Shown: in pieces, positions 17,432 to 24,578 of the stretch
Layout: the number at the start of each line of letters is the position of its first letter
How positions within the stretch are numbered: the first letter of the stretch is position 1
NCBI GenBank assembly: GCA_903892415.1
Contig: CAITIQ010000157.1
Location: forward strand, 46,788 to 110,787
DNA from: an uncultured delta proteobacterium
Lineage (GTDB): Bacteria; Myxococcota_A; Polyangia; Polyangiales; Polyangiaceae
Reading direction: 5' to 3'
DNA: 64,000 nt
Position numbers and translations under genes: made by a program
Notes under the pieces: generated by a model
The model's input: the letters and a program-made list of their open reading frames with translations, nothing else
What the model was told of the DNA's origin: nothing
Database searches by the model: none

Positions 17432-18733
17432 TTACCCGCGCTTGTCGAACGACGCGTAGTCTCGACTGAGTTCACCTGTGTAGATCTGGCGCGGACGGCC
17501 AATCTTCGTGGTGGGGTTCTCGTGCATTTCCTTCCAATGCGCGATCCACCCGGGAAGCCGACCCAAGGCGAAGAGCACGGTGAACATGTTGGTGGGAAAG
17601 CCGAGCGCGCGGTAGATGATACCGCTGTAGAAGTCGACGTTCGGGTAGAGCTTGCGGTCAACGAAGTACGAATCCTCGAGCGCAGCCTCCTCGAGACGCT
17701 TGGCGATCTCGAGCAGCGGGTCTTTGATACCGAGCTTGCTGAGGATGCGATCACATGCGGTCTTGATGATCTTCGCGCGAGGATCGAAGTTCTTGTAGAC
17801 GCGGTGGCCAAAGCCCATGAGGCGAACGCCGGAGTTCTTGTCTTTAGCCAGCTTGACGAACTGATTCACATCGCCGCCGTTGGCGTGGATCGACTCAAGC
17901 ATCTCCACCACTTCTTGGTTTGCTCCGCCGTGCAGTGGGCCCCACAGAGCTAGGATGCCTGCCGCTGTCGAAGCGAACAGATTGGCTTGAGAACTTCCGA
18001 CCAGCCGCACAGTGGAGGTGGAGCAGTTCTGCTCGTGATCCGCGTGCAGAATGAGCAAGAGGTTCATGGCCGCACGAACATCTGGGTCCACCGAGTACGG
18101 CTCGGCGGGCACCGAGAACATCATGTTCAAGAAGTTGGAGCAGTAGTCGAGATGATTCTGCGGGTACACGAACGGCTGCCCGATCGACTTCTTGTACGAG
18201 TAAGCGGCGATCGTCGGGACCTTCGCCAGCAGGCGAGCGATCGTGATGTCGAGCACGTCGCGGTTCTTCACGTCCAGAGCATCGGGGTAGTAGCTCGAAA
18301 GCGAGCAAACCATGCTGCTGAGAATCGCCATGGGATGGGCAGTCGACGGATAGCCGTCGAAGAACCGCTTCATGTCCTCATGGATCAAGCTGTGGCGCGT
18401 AAGTGTGTTCGTGAACTTCTCAAGTTCCGGCTTCGTTGGGAGCGATCCGTAGATCAGTAGGTACATGACCTCGACGAAGGATGACTTTTCACCCAGCTGT
18501 TCGATCGGATAGCCCCGATAGCGAAGGATCCCTTGTTCTCCGTCGAGAAAGGTGATGGCGCTCGTCGTCGAGGCCGTGTTCATGAAGGCCGGATCCAGCG
18601 CCACGTAGCCTGTCTTTGCTCGAAGAGCGCCGACGTCTAGGGCCTGTTCTTTCTCGGTTCCCTCGATGACGGGAAGGTCGATCGACTGCTCGTTTCCACC
18701 GACGGTTAGCGTCAACTTGGCGTGCTGCGGCAC
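17432..18733 (-). CDS. gltA: Citrate synthase (type II)
   Basis: A 433-aa product of normal type-II length. The family landmarks are in order: LILHADHEQNCSTSTVR, GPLHGGANQEV with a catalytic His, FGHRVYKNFDPRA with the second His, and PNVDFYSGI with the catalytic Asp. The enzyme condenses acetyl-CoA and oxaloacetate at the entry of the TCA cycle. The N-terminal beta domain (KLTLTVGGNEQSIDLPV) is that of hexameric, NADH-sensitive enzymes. GGAGGC lies 6-8 bp before the ATG. Monocistronic, with a hairpin downstream. Confidence 0.97.
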   Translation of the reverse strand: MPQHAKLTLTVGGNEQSIDLPVIEGTEKEQALDVGALRAKTGYVALDPAFMNTASTTSAITFLDGEQGILRYRGYPIEQLGEKSSFVEVMYLLIYGSLPTKPELEKFTNTLTRHSLIHEDMKRFFDGYPSTAHPMAILSSMVCSLSSYYPDALDVKNRDVLDITIARLLAKVPTIAAYSYKKSIGQPFVYPQNHLDYCSNFLNMMFSVPAEPYSVDPDVRAAMNLLLILHADHEQNCSTSTVRLVGSSQANLFASTAAGILALWGPLHGGANQEVVEMLESIHANGGDVNQFVKLAKDKNSGVRLMGFGHRVYKNFDPRAKIIKTACDRILSKLGIKDPLLEIAKRLEEAALEDSYFVDRKLYPNVDFYSGIIYRALGFPTNMFTVLFALGRLPGWIAHWKEMHENPTTKIGRPRQIYTGELSRDYASFDKRG

Positions 18734-18911
18734 ACGGCCTCCTTAGAGATTGATTTCGAGACAATGGGGTTCGCTTGGAGTGCCCTCACGAACCGAGAGA
18801 CGGCCACCAGCCCTGGTTGGGAATCCGATGGTGCGCGCGTAACCTAACAAGAAGGCACGACGGCTTCGAGACGAAAGTCAAAGATCCCACCAACCTGCTA
18901 AAACAGGCGCC

Positions 18912-19541
18912 GTGGCCTCCCCGAATGAACGTTTTGTCCTTTTTGGAACAGCAGCCGCTCATCCTAGGGCCCCGGAGTTGGCGGAAGGGGTGCACCAGCT
19001 ACTGGCCCGGTATGTCGACGAGGTGGTGCTTTCCTTCGCTTTGTGTCCGTTTCTCCACCAGCGAGACGCCGGATTAGGCGCTGTCGGCATCGTGCTGGAC
19101 GCCCAGCCCGACGTTGCCACCTCCACCGCCGCTTTGATGGCGCTTTCCGCCAACGTGGCCCACCTGGTCTTCCCGCTGTCCCAACTCACTTCATCCCCGT
19201 TTGAGCGGTTTGGCAACAAGCTGGCTGAATCCGTCCGCGCTACGGCACGAGAAAAACTCGTTCACGCAAGCTTTCACCCTGAGCTCGTTGGGGGCACCGA
19301 GAACGCCTACCGCTTGATTGGCTTGCTGCGCCAAGCGCCAGACCCGTTCGTGCAGTTCATTCCCCATGGGCTCACCAAGGGTGGCACGGTGGTGGCTGGC
19401 GAGGAGCCCAAGGAAGGCCATGCGGAGGCGCGATTTCAGCGACTAACCGAGGCAGACCGCAAAGAGCTCGTGCGTCGTACGACAGAGCTGAAGGCCGAGC
19501 GTCGCAAGCTCGACTCGCTTGCTGCGGTCCTCATCAGCTAG
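18912..19541 (+). CDS. DUF1415-like protein
   Basis: A 209-aa protein from a GTG start. The segment ARYVDEVVLSFALCPFLHQ near residues 32-50 resembles the DUF1415 signature (a helix followed by a GLCPW-type motif). A further motif AREKLVHASFHPEL and a charged helical C-terminus (EADRKELVRRTTELKAERRKL) follow. No biochemical role is established for the family. It ends convergent with the HU gene and shares the hairpin between them. Confidence 0.6.
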   Translation: MASPNERFVLFGTAAAHPRAPELAEGVHQLLARYVDEVVLSFALCPFLHQRDAGLGAVGIVLDAQPDVATSTAALMALSANVAHLVFPLSQLTSSPFERFGNKLAESVRATAREKLVHASFHPELVGGTENAYRLIGLLRQAPDPFVQFIPHGLTKGGTVVAGEEPKEGHAEARFQRLTEADRKELVRRTTELKAERRKLDSLAAVLIS

Positions 19542-19560
19542 GAGCCAGAGTTCAAACTAC

Positions 19561-19590
19561 AAAAAGAGAAAGGCCCGATTGCTCGGGCCT
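19561..19590 (-). terminator. Intrinsic terminator of the HU gene
   Basis: On the minus strand AGGCCCGA, a 4-base loop and TCGGGCCT form an 8-bp stem followed by TTCTCTTTTTG, a good U-tract. It lies about 40 bp after the HU stop codon and can also serve the convergent DUF1415-like gene. Confidence 0.8.
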
Positions 19591-19627
19591 CTCGTCGCGA
19601 ACGGGCACCAACCCGTCCGATCATGCT

Positions 19628-19969
19628 TCAGGCAACAGCTTCTTTGATCGCCTTGATCGGGCGAGCGCGGACGCTCTTGCTCTTCGGCTTGGCAGCGATC
19701 TGCATCGGTGCGCCGGTGAAGGGGTTGGTTCCCTTGCGAGCCGGAGTAGCGGCCTTGTCCACCACGCGGAACTTCGCGAAGCCGGGGAGCGTGAAGACCT
19801 TGCTCTTCTTCAGCTCCTTGTAACCGACGTCAGCGAGGGCATCGAGGACCGCCTTCACCTGCTTGCGCGAAAGCTCGCCCGTCGCCTCGACGAGGGCGTT
19901 GATGAGTCCGCTCTTGCTGAGCGTTGCGGCCTTCTTGCCTTCTTTCTTCTCGGTCTTCTTGCCAGCCAT
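19628..19969 (-). CDS. HU/IHF-family DNA-binding protein
   Basis: A 113-aa protein. The N-terminal MAGKKTEKKEGKKAATLSKS is a Lys-rich extension of about 15 residues, then the HU helical part (LINALVEATGELSRKQVKAVLDAL) and the beta-arm region (LPGFAKFRVVDKAA, ARKGTNPFTG, with the tip Pro). The ATG at 19969 was chosen because AAGGAG lies 6 bp upstream. It bends and compacts DNA. The basic tail at the start is longer than in E. coli HU and recalls the Lys-rich tails of some actinobacterial and myxobacterial HU proteins. Confidence 0.92.
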   Translation of the reverse strand: MAGKKTEKKEGKKAATLSKSGLINALVEATGELSRKQVKAVLDALADVGYKELKKSKVFTLPGFAKFRVVDKAATPARKGTNPFTGAPMQIAAKPKSKSVRARPIKAIKEAVA

Positions 19970-20477
19970 GTGAATCTCCTTGGAGTGCGACCTGCCTATT
20001 GGGGACAGGAGCCACACTCGATTTCGGCGTTCGACGAAGCGTTACGCCAAAAATTGTTTTGGGTTCTTGTTCTCGCGGCTCGCTGTTTTTCGGCTGCGAA
20101 ACCGCGAAATCACGCGCAGTCAATCACAGGACCGGAAACAGATCCAGCACGACCTTTGGTTTTTGTCGGCCCTTTTGTCGTTTTTTGTCGGCCGCATCAT
20201 TGGCAGGTGTTGCGTAGCGGATATGCATAGGACCTCTGACATGAGCAAAACGTGGCAAAATCCGGCCGCAATTGGCACTTTCATCGATCACGCGATACTC
20301 GACTGTGTGACGCGATGAAGCCGAGCGAAGCCGAGCGACGACGTCACGCGCGCGACGAGCGAGACCGGTGCTGCTTCCGAAAGAAGCGCGGCACTGAAAA
20401 GTTCTTCTCCCGATGTGAAGCAAAATTGGCTTGTTTTTATGTGGAATTGAAACGCCGGACCACTACATTCGTCGACG
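19970..20477. other. Regulatory region upstream of the HU gene and the PEGA-like gene
   Basis: About 500 bp without a credible gene between two divergent starts. It holds three direct repeats of TTTTGTCG at 20161, 20173 and 20183, roughly one helical turn apart, which look like binding sites. The right half is rich in GCGACG-type short repeats. The promoters of both genes must lie here. Confidence 0.55.
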
Positions 20478-21425
20478 ATGGCTCGCGCAATCTTGAAGCT
20501 CCTAGTGTGTTGCTTGGTGTTCTTCGTCAGCGCGACCGCCATCGCGGCGCCAACGGCGAAGGAACGGGCACAAGCGAAAAGTGCTTGGATAAAGGGCAAA
20601 CGCTTCGTCACTCAAGAGAAGAAGGACGAGGCCGTCGAGTCGTTGCGTATCGCAGTCGAACTCGATCCGAAGGTGCAGTACCAGCTCGACCTTGCGCGCG
20701 CGCTCGTTGCAGTTCGCGCTTTCGTTGAGGCGAGCGAACTCTGCGAGGCGGTGAAGACCTCGAGCGAGGCCAACACACAGAAGGCGAAGCAAGCAGCGAC
20801 GACGCTGGCCAAAGACCTCGAACCTCGCATCCCACGATTGACCGTCAACGTGAGTGCAGTGGGTGCAACCGCGACGGTCAACGGCGAACCGGTAGAGCTT
20901 GGAAAGCCGCTCGCGTTTGACCCTGGCGTCTACACCGTGCGCGCTCGCGTGGGCGACAATCCAGAAACGAGTGAACGCGTTGAGCTGCAGGAGCGCGCCC
21001 GAAAAACGGTGACGCTCGATCCGACGTCTGGGCAACCCACCAAACCGGACGAGGAGAAGTCTTCGGGCGGAACGATGCTTCCTGCAGCGATTGCATACTC
21101 CTTGGGTGGCGCCGCCTTAGTAGCCGGTGGCGTTACCGGGTTCTTGGCGTTTCAAAAGACGGATGAGGTCAAGGACTTGTGTGGTGGCGCGCAATGCCCC
21201 GAAAAGTACGCGGGCGAAGTTGACGCCGCCCTCAGCCTTGGGACCGCCTCCACGGTGCTGTTTGCCATGGGCGGCCTAGGGGCAGCGGCAGGGCTGATCC
21301 TGACCTTCACCGTCGGCGTCGACGGCGGTGAGGGCGAGTCCAAAGAAAACGAAGAAAAAGCTGCTCAGGTTAGGGTGCGCCCGTTCGTCGGTCCCGCCAC
21401 AGCAGGGGTAATCGGCACTTTCTGA
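20478..21425 (+). CDS. Exported TPR/PEGA-like membrane-anchored protein
   Basis: A 315-aa protein with a signal peptide (LLVCCLVFFVSATAIAA). Residues about 25-110 look like TPR helices (AKSAWIKGKRFVTQEKKDEAV, LARALVAVRAFVEASELCE). A PEGA-like beta domain follows (RLTVNVSAVGATATVNGEPV, DPGVYTVRARV), then two membrane helices (AIAYSLGGAALVAGGVTGFLAF and STVLFAMGGLGAAAGLILTF). This architecture is frequent in myxobacteria, often near Ser/Thr kinases. The role is unknown. It ends 64 bp before tRNA-Leu. Confidence 0.72.
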   Translation: MARAILKLLVCCLVFFVSATAIAAPTAKERAQAKSAWIKGKRFVTQEKKDEAVESLRIAVELDPKVQYQLDLARALVAVRAFVEASELCEAVKTSSEANTQKAKQAATTLAKDLEPRIPRLTVNVSAVGATATVNGEPVELGKPLAFDPGVYTVRARVGDNPETSERVELQERARKTVTLDPTSGQPTKPDEEKSSGGTMLPAAIAYSLGGAALVAGGVTGFLAFQKTDEVKDLCGGAQCPEKYAGEVDAALSLGTASTVLFAMGGLGAAAGLILTFTVGVDGGEGESKENEEKAAQVRVRPFVGPATAGVIGTF

Positions 21426-22978
21426 CGGGCGGGCTTGACCATCCTGTCGGAGGAAAGTACATCCCGGTTTAACTCCCGCACGGGAGCATGCCGAAGTGGC
21501 GGAATGGCAAACGCAGCGGATTCAAAATCCGCCGTCCTTACGGGCTTGTGGGTTCGACTCCCACCTTCGGTACTAGGTTGAGATCGCTTGTGTTTCAGAC
21601 GCTGAAGGAGCGCAAACACTGGTCGAATCGTCGAGAGTCCCTTCGCCGCGTGCCTGCTAACCGTGCCTTTGTTGGCTGGCTGACAGAGTCCAAGGAGTCG
21701 ATCGAGCTCCCCAAGGTGGGCCAAGTTGGCTTCGTCGAAGGTCCTCGCCCGGCGCTTGTAGGTGGCCACCATGGCGCTCGACTTGTGGCCCGTCCTGTCG
21801 GTCACCCATGACTCCGATTCGCCGCGGGCGAGCGCTTCGGTAACGAAGAGAGCACGGAGCGCATGGATCGCCGTTGGCTTCGTCGAAGTGGTCTCGGTGA
21901 AGAGGTCCTCGCGTTCGATGCCGCTCGCCTTCAACATGCTGCGGTACACGTCCGTTCGAAGGCGTAGCGGCGAGCCGTCCTCGCTCACGAACACGAGATC
22001 GGAGTCCGCCGAGCGGGGCGATATCTCCCGCCAAGCCTCGAGAGCGCGGGCCACACCCGGGCGAAGTGCCCAAGCTCTTTTGTCATCCGTCTTGTTCTCG
22101 TTCAGGCGCACGATCCCACGCTCGATGTCTGACCACGTGAGCCGCTCGGCTTCATCGTGCCGCATGCCCTCGCGAGCCACGAAGCCAACGAAGAGCCGGA
22201 CGGAAAGCGGAGCAGTGCCAGCGACGAAGAGATCGGCCTCGCTCGGGTAAAGCGTCGCCTGCTTCTTCTGCGAGCTCTTCGGCACTCGAGGAAGCCAGCC
22301 CGCGGGGATCGGGTTGTGGGTCACCAAGCGCAGCGGGAACTCTGCCAGCGTCATCACGCGGCGAATGAGCTGGGCGATCTGCCTTCGAGTCGCCGGGGCA
22401 AGCTCGGGAGGAAGTGCGCCCATGGCTCGCTCGGCATCGTCGAGGTTGAACGCTGCAGCGCGAACCGAGCCCACGAACGGATACACGAACTTCTCGAGGC
22501 GTTGCGCGTCGTCGCTCGCCGATCGCTTCTCCTTCAGATGATGCGGGAAGCGGCGCGCGAGCTCGCCGGACGTCCACATTTCTCCGACTGATTGGAAGGT
22601 CTCACCAACAACCGGCAACGGCGCAACGCGAGCCTTGCCGGCGACCAGGCGATCGACCGTCCCACGGAGTTCCTCGAGGCGCTTCGCGTCGGTCGCTACA
22701 GCCGCCCGCTCAAGAATCTTCGGGAGCACGTCGAGGTGTGACGGCTCGCCGGTCGAACGAAGGTCCCGCGCCATGGTGGCCATGAGTGCGGCGCGCGGGC
22801 GGGCCTCATCTTCTGTCATCGCCCAAGGCACGTGAAAGGCGGGGCGTTTGCCCTTGGCCACGGGGATCCGGATGTAAACCCGGCCTCGCATCATAAGGAC
22901 GTTCCCCGTGGCATCTGCTCGGGTTGAACCTTGCCCCTTGCGCTTCGGCGCGCGTTCCTGCAAATTCATATCACTCAT
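21365..22978 (-). CDS. int: Tyrosine integrase of the tRNA-Leu element, C-terminus replaced by host sequence
   Basis: 537 aa as integrated. The catalytic set is complete: Arg273 (GMRHDEAERLTW), His372 and Arg375 (IHALRALF), His398 (TGHKSS) and Tyr407 (ATYKRR). The core-binding domain lies at about 125-235. After residue 469 the frame enters the att core, translated as STEGGSRTHKPVRTADFE, and then 51 codons antisense to tRNA-Leu and host DNA. In the excised circle the same frame would join 84 codons at 35781-36032, giving 570 aa. attP therefore lies inside int, as in Myxococcus phage Mx8. The ATG at 22978 is the ORF start; other nearby Met codons cannot be excluded. Confidence 0.95.
   Translation of the reverse strand: MSDMNLQERAPKRKGQGSTRADATGNVLMMRGRVYIRIPVAKGKRPAFHVPWAMTEDEARPRAALMATMARDLRSTGEPSHLDVLPKILERAAVATDAKRLEELRGTVDRLVAGKARVAPLPVVGETFQSVGEMWTSGELARRFPHHLKEKRSASDDAQRLEKFVYPFVGSVRAAAFNLDDAERAMGALPPELAPATRRQIAQLIRRVMTLAEFPLRLVTHNPIPAGWLPRVPKSSQKKQATLYPSEADLFVAGTAPLSVRLFVGFVAREGMRHDEAERLTWSDIERGIVRLNENKTDDKRAWALRPGVARALEAWREISPRSADSDLVFVSEDGSPLRLRTDVYRSMLKASGIEREDLFTETTSTKPTAIHALRALFVTEALARGESESWVTDRTGHKSSAMVATYKRRARTFDEANLAHLGELDRLLGLCQPANKGTVSRHAAKGLSTIRPVFALLQRLKHKRSQPSTEGGSRTHKPVRTADFESAAFAIPPLRHAPVRELNRDVLSSDRMVKPARQKVPITPAVAGPTNGRTLT
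21490..21572 (+). tRNA. tRNA-Leu (anticodon CAA)
   Basis: GCCGAAG and CTTCGGT pair as the acceptor stem (one G-U), GCGGA-TTCAAAA-TCCGC is the anticodon arm with CAA at 21523-21525, a variable arm GTCCTTACGGGC follows, and GTGGG-TTCGACT-CCCAC is the T-arm. CCA is not encoded. The 3' half from the anticodon loop on is duplicated at 36033-36088, so the gene is the integration target of the element to its right, which rebuilds a complete tRNA. Confidence 0.96.
21521..21576 (+). repeat. attL: left 56-bp att core of the integrated element
   Basis: It is identical over 56 bp to 36033-36088, starting at the first base of the tRNA anticodon loop and ending CTAG just past the tRNA 3' end. Bases outside differ on both sides. 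The integrase frame runs through it on the minus strand. Confidence 0.95.
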
Positions 22979-23036
22979 AGCTACTCTCTGTGAGTCGGGC
23001 CCTGGACGTTAGCGCGTCGCAGGGCTGCTTTCGTTC

Positions 23037-23243
23037 TTACGTGGCTTTGCTCTTAATAGTCAATGCCAATTCTTCTTCGAGCCGCTCTAGCCCGCGTATC
23101 ACGCATAGCTTTGCGACCCTTGCACGGCTCAATTGAGCGGTAGAAGCGACAGCATCAAGGCGCGCCTCGAGTGCTGAGTCAGTACGAAACGAGACGCCGC
23201 TGAAAGCTCGCTCTTCTCTGTTGGGCTTCGCTACTGCTCCCAT
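23037..23243 (-). CDS. Small putative ribbon-helix-helix regulator
   Basis: 68 aa from the ATG at 23243. FSGVSFRTDSALEARLDAVA followed by LSRARVAKLCVIRGLERLEEEL fits a strand-helix-helix DNA-binding fold of the CopG/Arc type. It lies directly upstream of int on the same strand and downstream of a strong palindrome (23340-23366), so an excisionase or int-regulator role is plausible but unproven. Confidence 0.55.
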   Translation of the reverse strand: MGAVAKPNREERAFSGVSFRTDSALEARLDAVASTAQLSRARVAKLCVIRGLERLEEELALTIKSKAT

Positions 23244-23339
23244 AGGCCAATAAGATATCACCAGGGAACGATTCGAAAAGCCCCCGGATGTCGATTGTCT
23301 GAAAGTGATATCGATTCAATTAGTTAGCGATGACGATTT

Positions 23340-23366
23340 ATATGCGGGTCACCGTGACACGCATAT
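23340..23366. promoter_or_regulatory. 27-bp dyad between the late operon and the int operon
   Basis: Arms ATATGCG-g-GTCAC and GTGAC-a-CGCATAT flank a single central C, so 12 of 13 positions pair. A one-base loop makes a hairpin awkward, which favours an operator for a dimeric regulator. It lies about 95 bp upstream of the small RHH gene and 9 bp after the hub gene stop. Its core CACCGTG also occurs in the palindrome at 35362-35376. Confidence 0.6.
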
Positions 23367-23375
23367 CCAGCACGC

Positions 23376-24578
23376 TCACTCTTCGCCGTCGGGGTCGGCG
23401 CCATAGACAACATCCTCGAGTCTCATCAGAGTGAGGTCGGTACGCGACTGCGGGGATCGAGCGCGACGAACCGACTCCACCCAAAAGGAACCGCGGAGGT
23501 CAAGCTCGTCGTCGTCTACCTCGACCACGGTATCAGGCGCCCAAACCACTCTCGTTCCCGCTGTTCCGATCGTGGTGAAACCAGCGAGCGAATACTGAAG
23601 ACTCCAACCCTGACGGCGCGACTCGGCAACCTTGCGCCGCGCCATGGCCTCAGCTTGAGCGAGCGTTTTGCACTTGGTGTCAGTGATGACCATCCGGCGA
23701 TCGAAGCCGAGTCTCTTCATTTCTTCGTCCACGAATGAACCAAACCCCTTGGCGCGCGGCTCTGCTCCGCCCCCGCGTCGCATGTGAACGACGCACTCAG
23801 AAAAGCGATTGGTCATCTCGTTGCGATGCGATGCCTCAAGTACATCAACAAGGCTGCTAGGCGTTCCGCGCTTGCGGTGGATGCGCGCCATCGGCGGTTG
23901 CTGCGTGTCGGGAGCGGAAAGAACGAAGTCTCCGAATGCATCGGCCCAGAGCATCAAGCCTGCTCGATCGAGCTCGCCCTTCAGCCAGCCGTACCAATCC
24001 TGCCCAGCCTTTACCCGAAGCTTGCGGCTCTGCTGTGCCGACTGCGAAGGCTCATCGGGCCCAAGACCTAGAAGGCCCAGCACTTCGTCAACTGCATCAA
24101 ACTGCACTGTCGGCGCAGGCGGCGCCTTCGTAACCACCGCGCGGTTTGCGGCGTTGGAGAAGGCAAGGTTGAAGTCCCTTCCCGCCGGGAGAGCGAGCGT
24201 GAGGATCTGTTGGGTGAGTTCGGCATAGGTGACGTCCGTAAAGCTCCTGTCTTCTGTGGCGCGGTTGCCGAGCAAAAAGGCCATGCTGTCGCGACCTCGC
24301 AGGCCAAAAGACGTAGCGCTTCCGCTTTGCTGAGTCGTGTAGCCGTCCGTCACTCCGGTGAATTGCCGTGCACCGTCTACAGCGAGAGAGAAAGGCGTCC
24401 CAGGCGGAAACCTCTTGATGAGGCGGCGCGCCTCTTCGCCCGTTCCGATATCCATCGCGAAGGCGTTGGGCTGGGTGGTGACGGCTTGCTGAACATCAAA
24501 CTGAGTTGAGCGGATGATGACTTCATCGTTCAAAACAAGCGAAACGACATCATGATCCTCGCCGATGTTGCCCATCAC
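23376..24578 (-). CDS. Phage baseplate hub protein, Mu gp44 (gpP)-like
   Basis: A 400-aa protein whose start (VSLVLNDEVIIRSTQFDVQQAVTTQPNAF) and spacing match the N-terminal domain of Mu gp44/gpP tail proteins, which form the trimeric baseplate hub equivalent to T4 gp27. Further segments (FPPGTPFSLAVDG, LRGRDSMAFLLGN, TDLTLMRLEDVVYGAD) also fit. It starts at an ATGA overlap with the tape measure gene. No spike, baseplate wedge or tail fibre gene is adjacent, which is unusual because gp44-like proteins normally sit in a long tail cluster. Confidence 0.8.
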   Translation of the reverse strand: MMGNIGEDHDVVSLVLNDEVIIRSTQFDVQQAVTTQPNAFAMDIGTGEEARRLIKRFPPGTPFSLAVDGARQFTGVTDGYTTQQSGSATSFGLRGRDSMAFLLGNRATEDRSFTDVTYAELTQQILTLALPAGRDFNLAFSNAANRAVVTKAPPAPTVQFDAVDEVLGLLGLGPDEPSQSAQQSRKLRVKAGQDWYGWLKGELDRAGLMLWADAFGDFVLSAPDTQQPPMARIHRKRGTPSSLVDVLEASHRNEMTNRFSECVVHMRRGGGAEPRAKGFGSFVDEEMKRLGFDRRMVITDTKCKTLAQAEAMARRKVAESRRQGWSLQYSLAGFTTIGTAGTRVVWAPDTVVEVDDDELDLRGSFWVESVRRARSPQSRTDLTLMRLEDVVYGADPDGEE

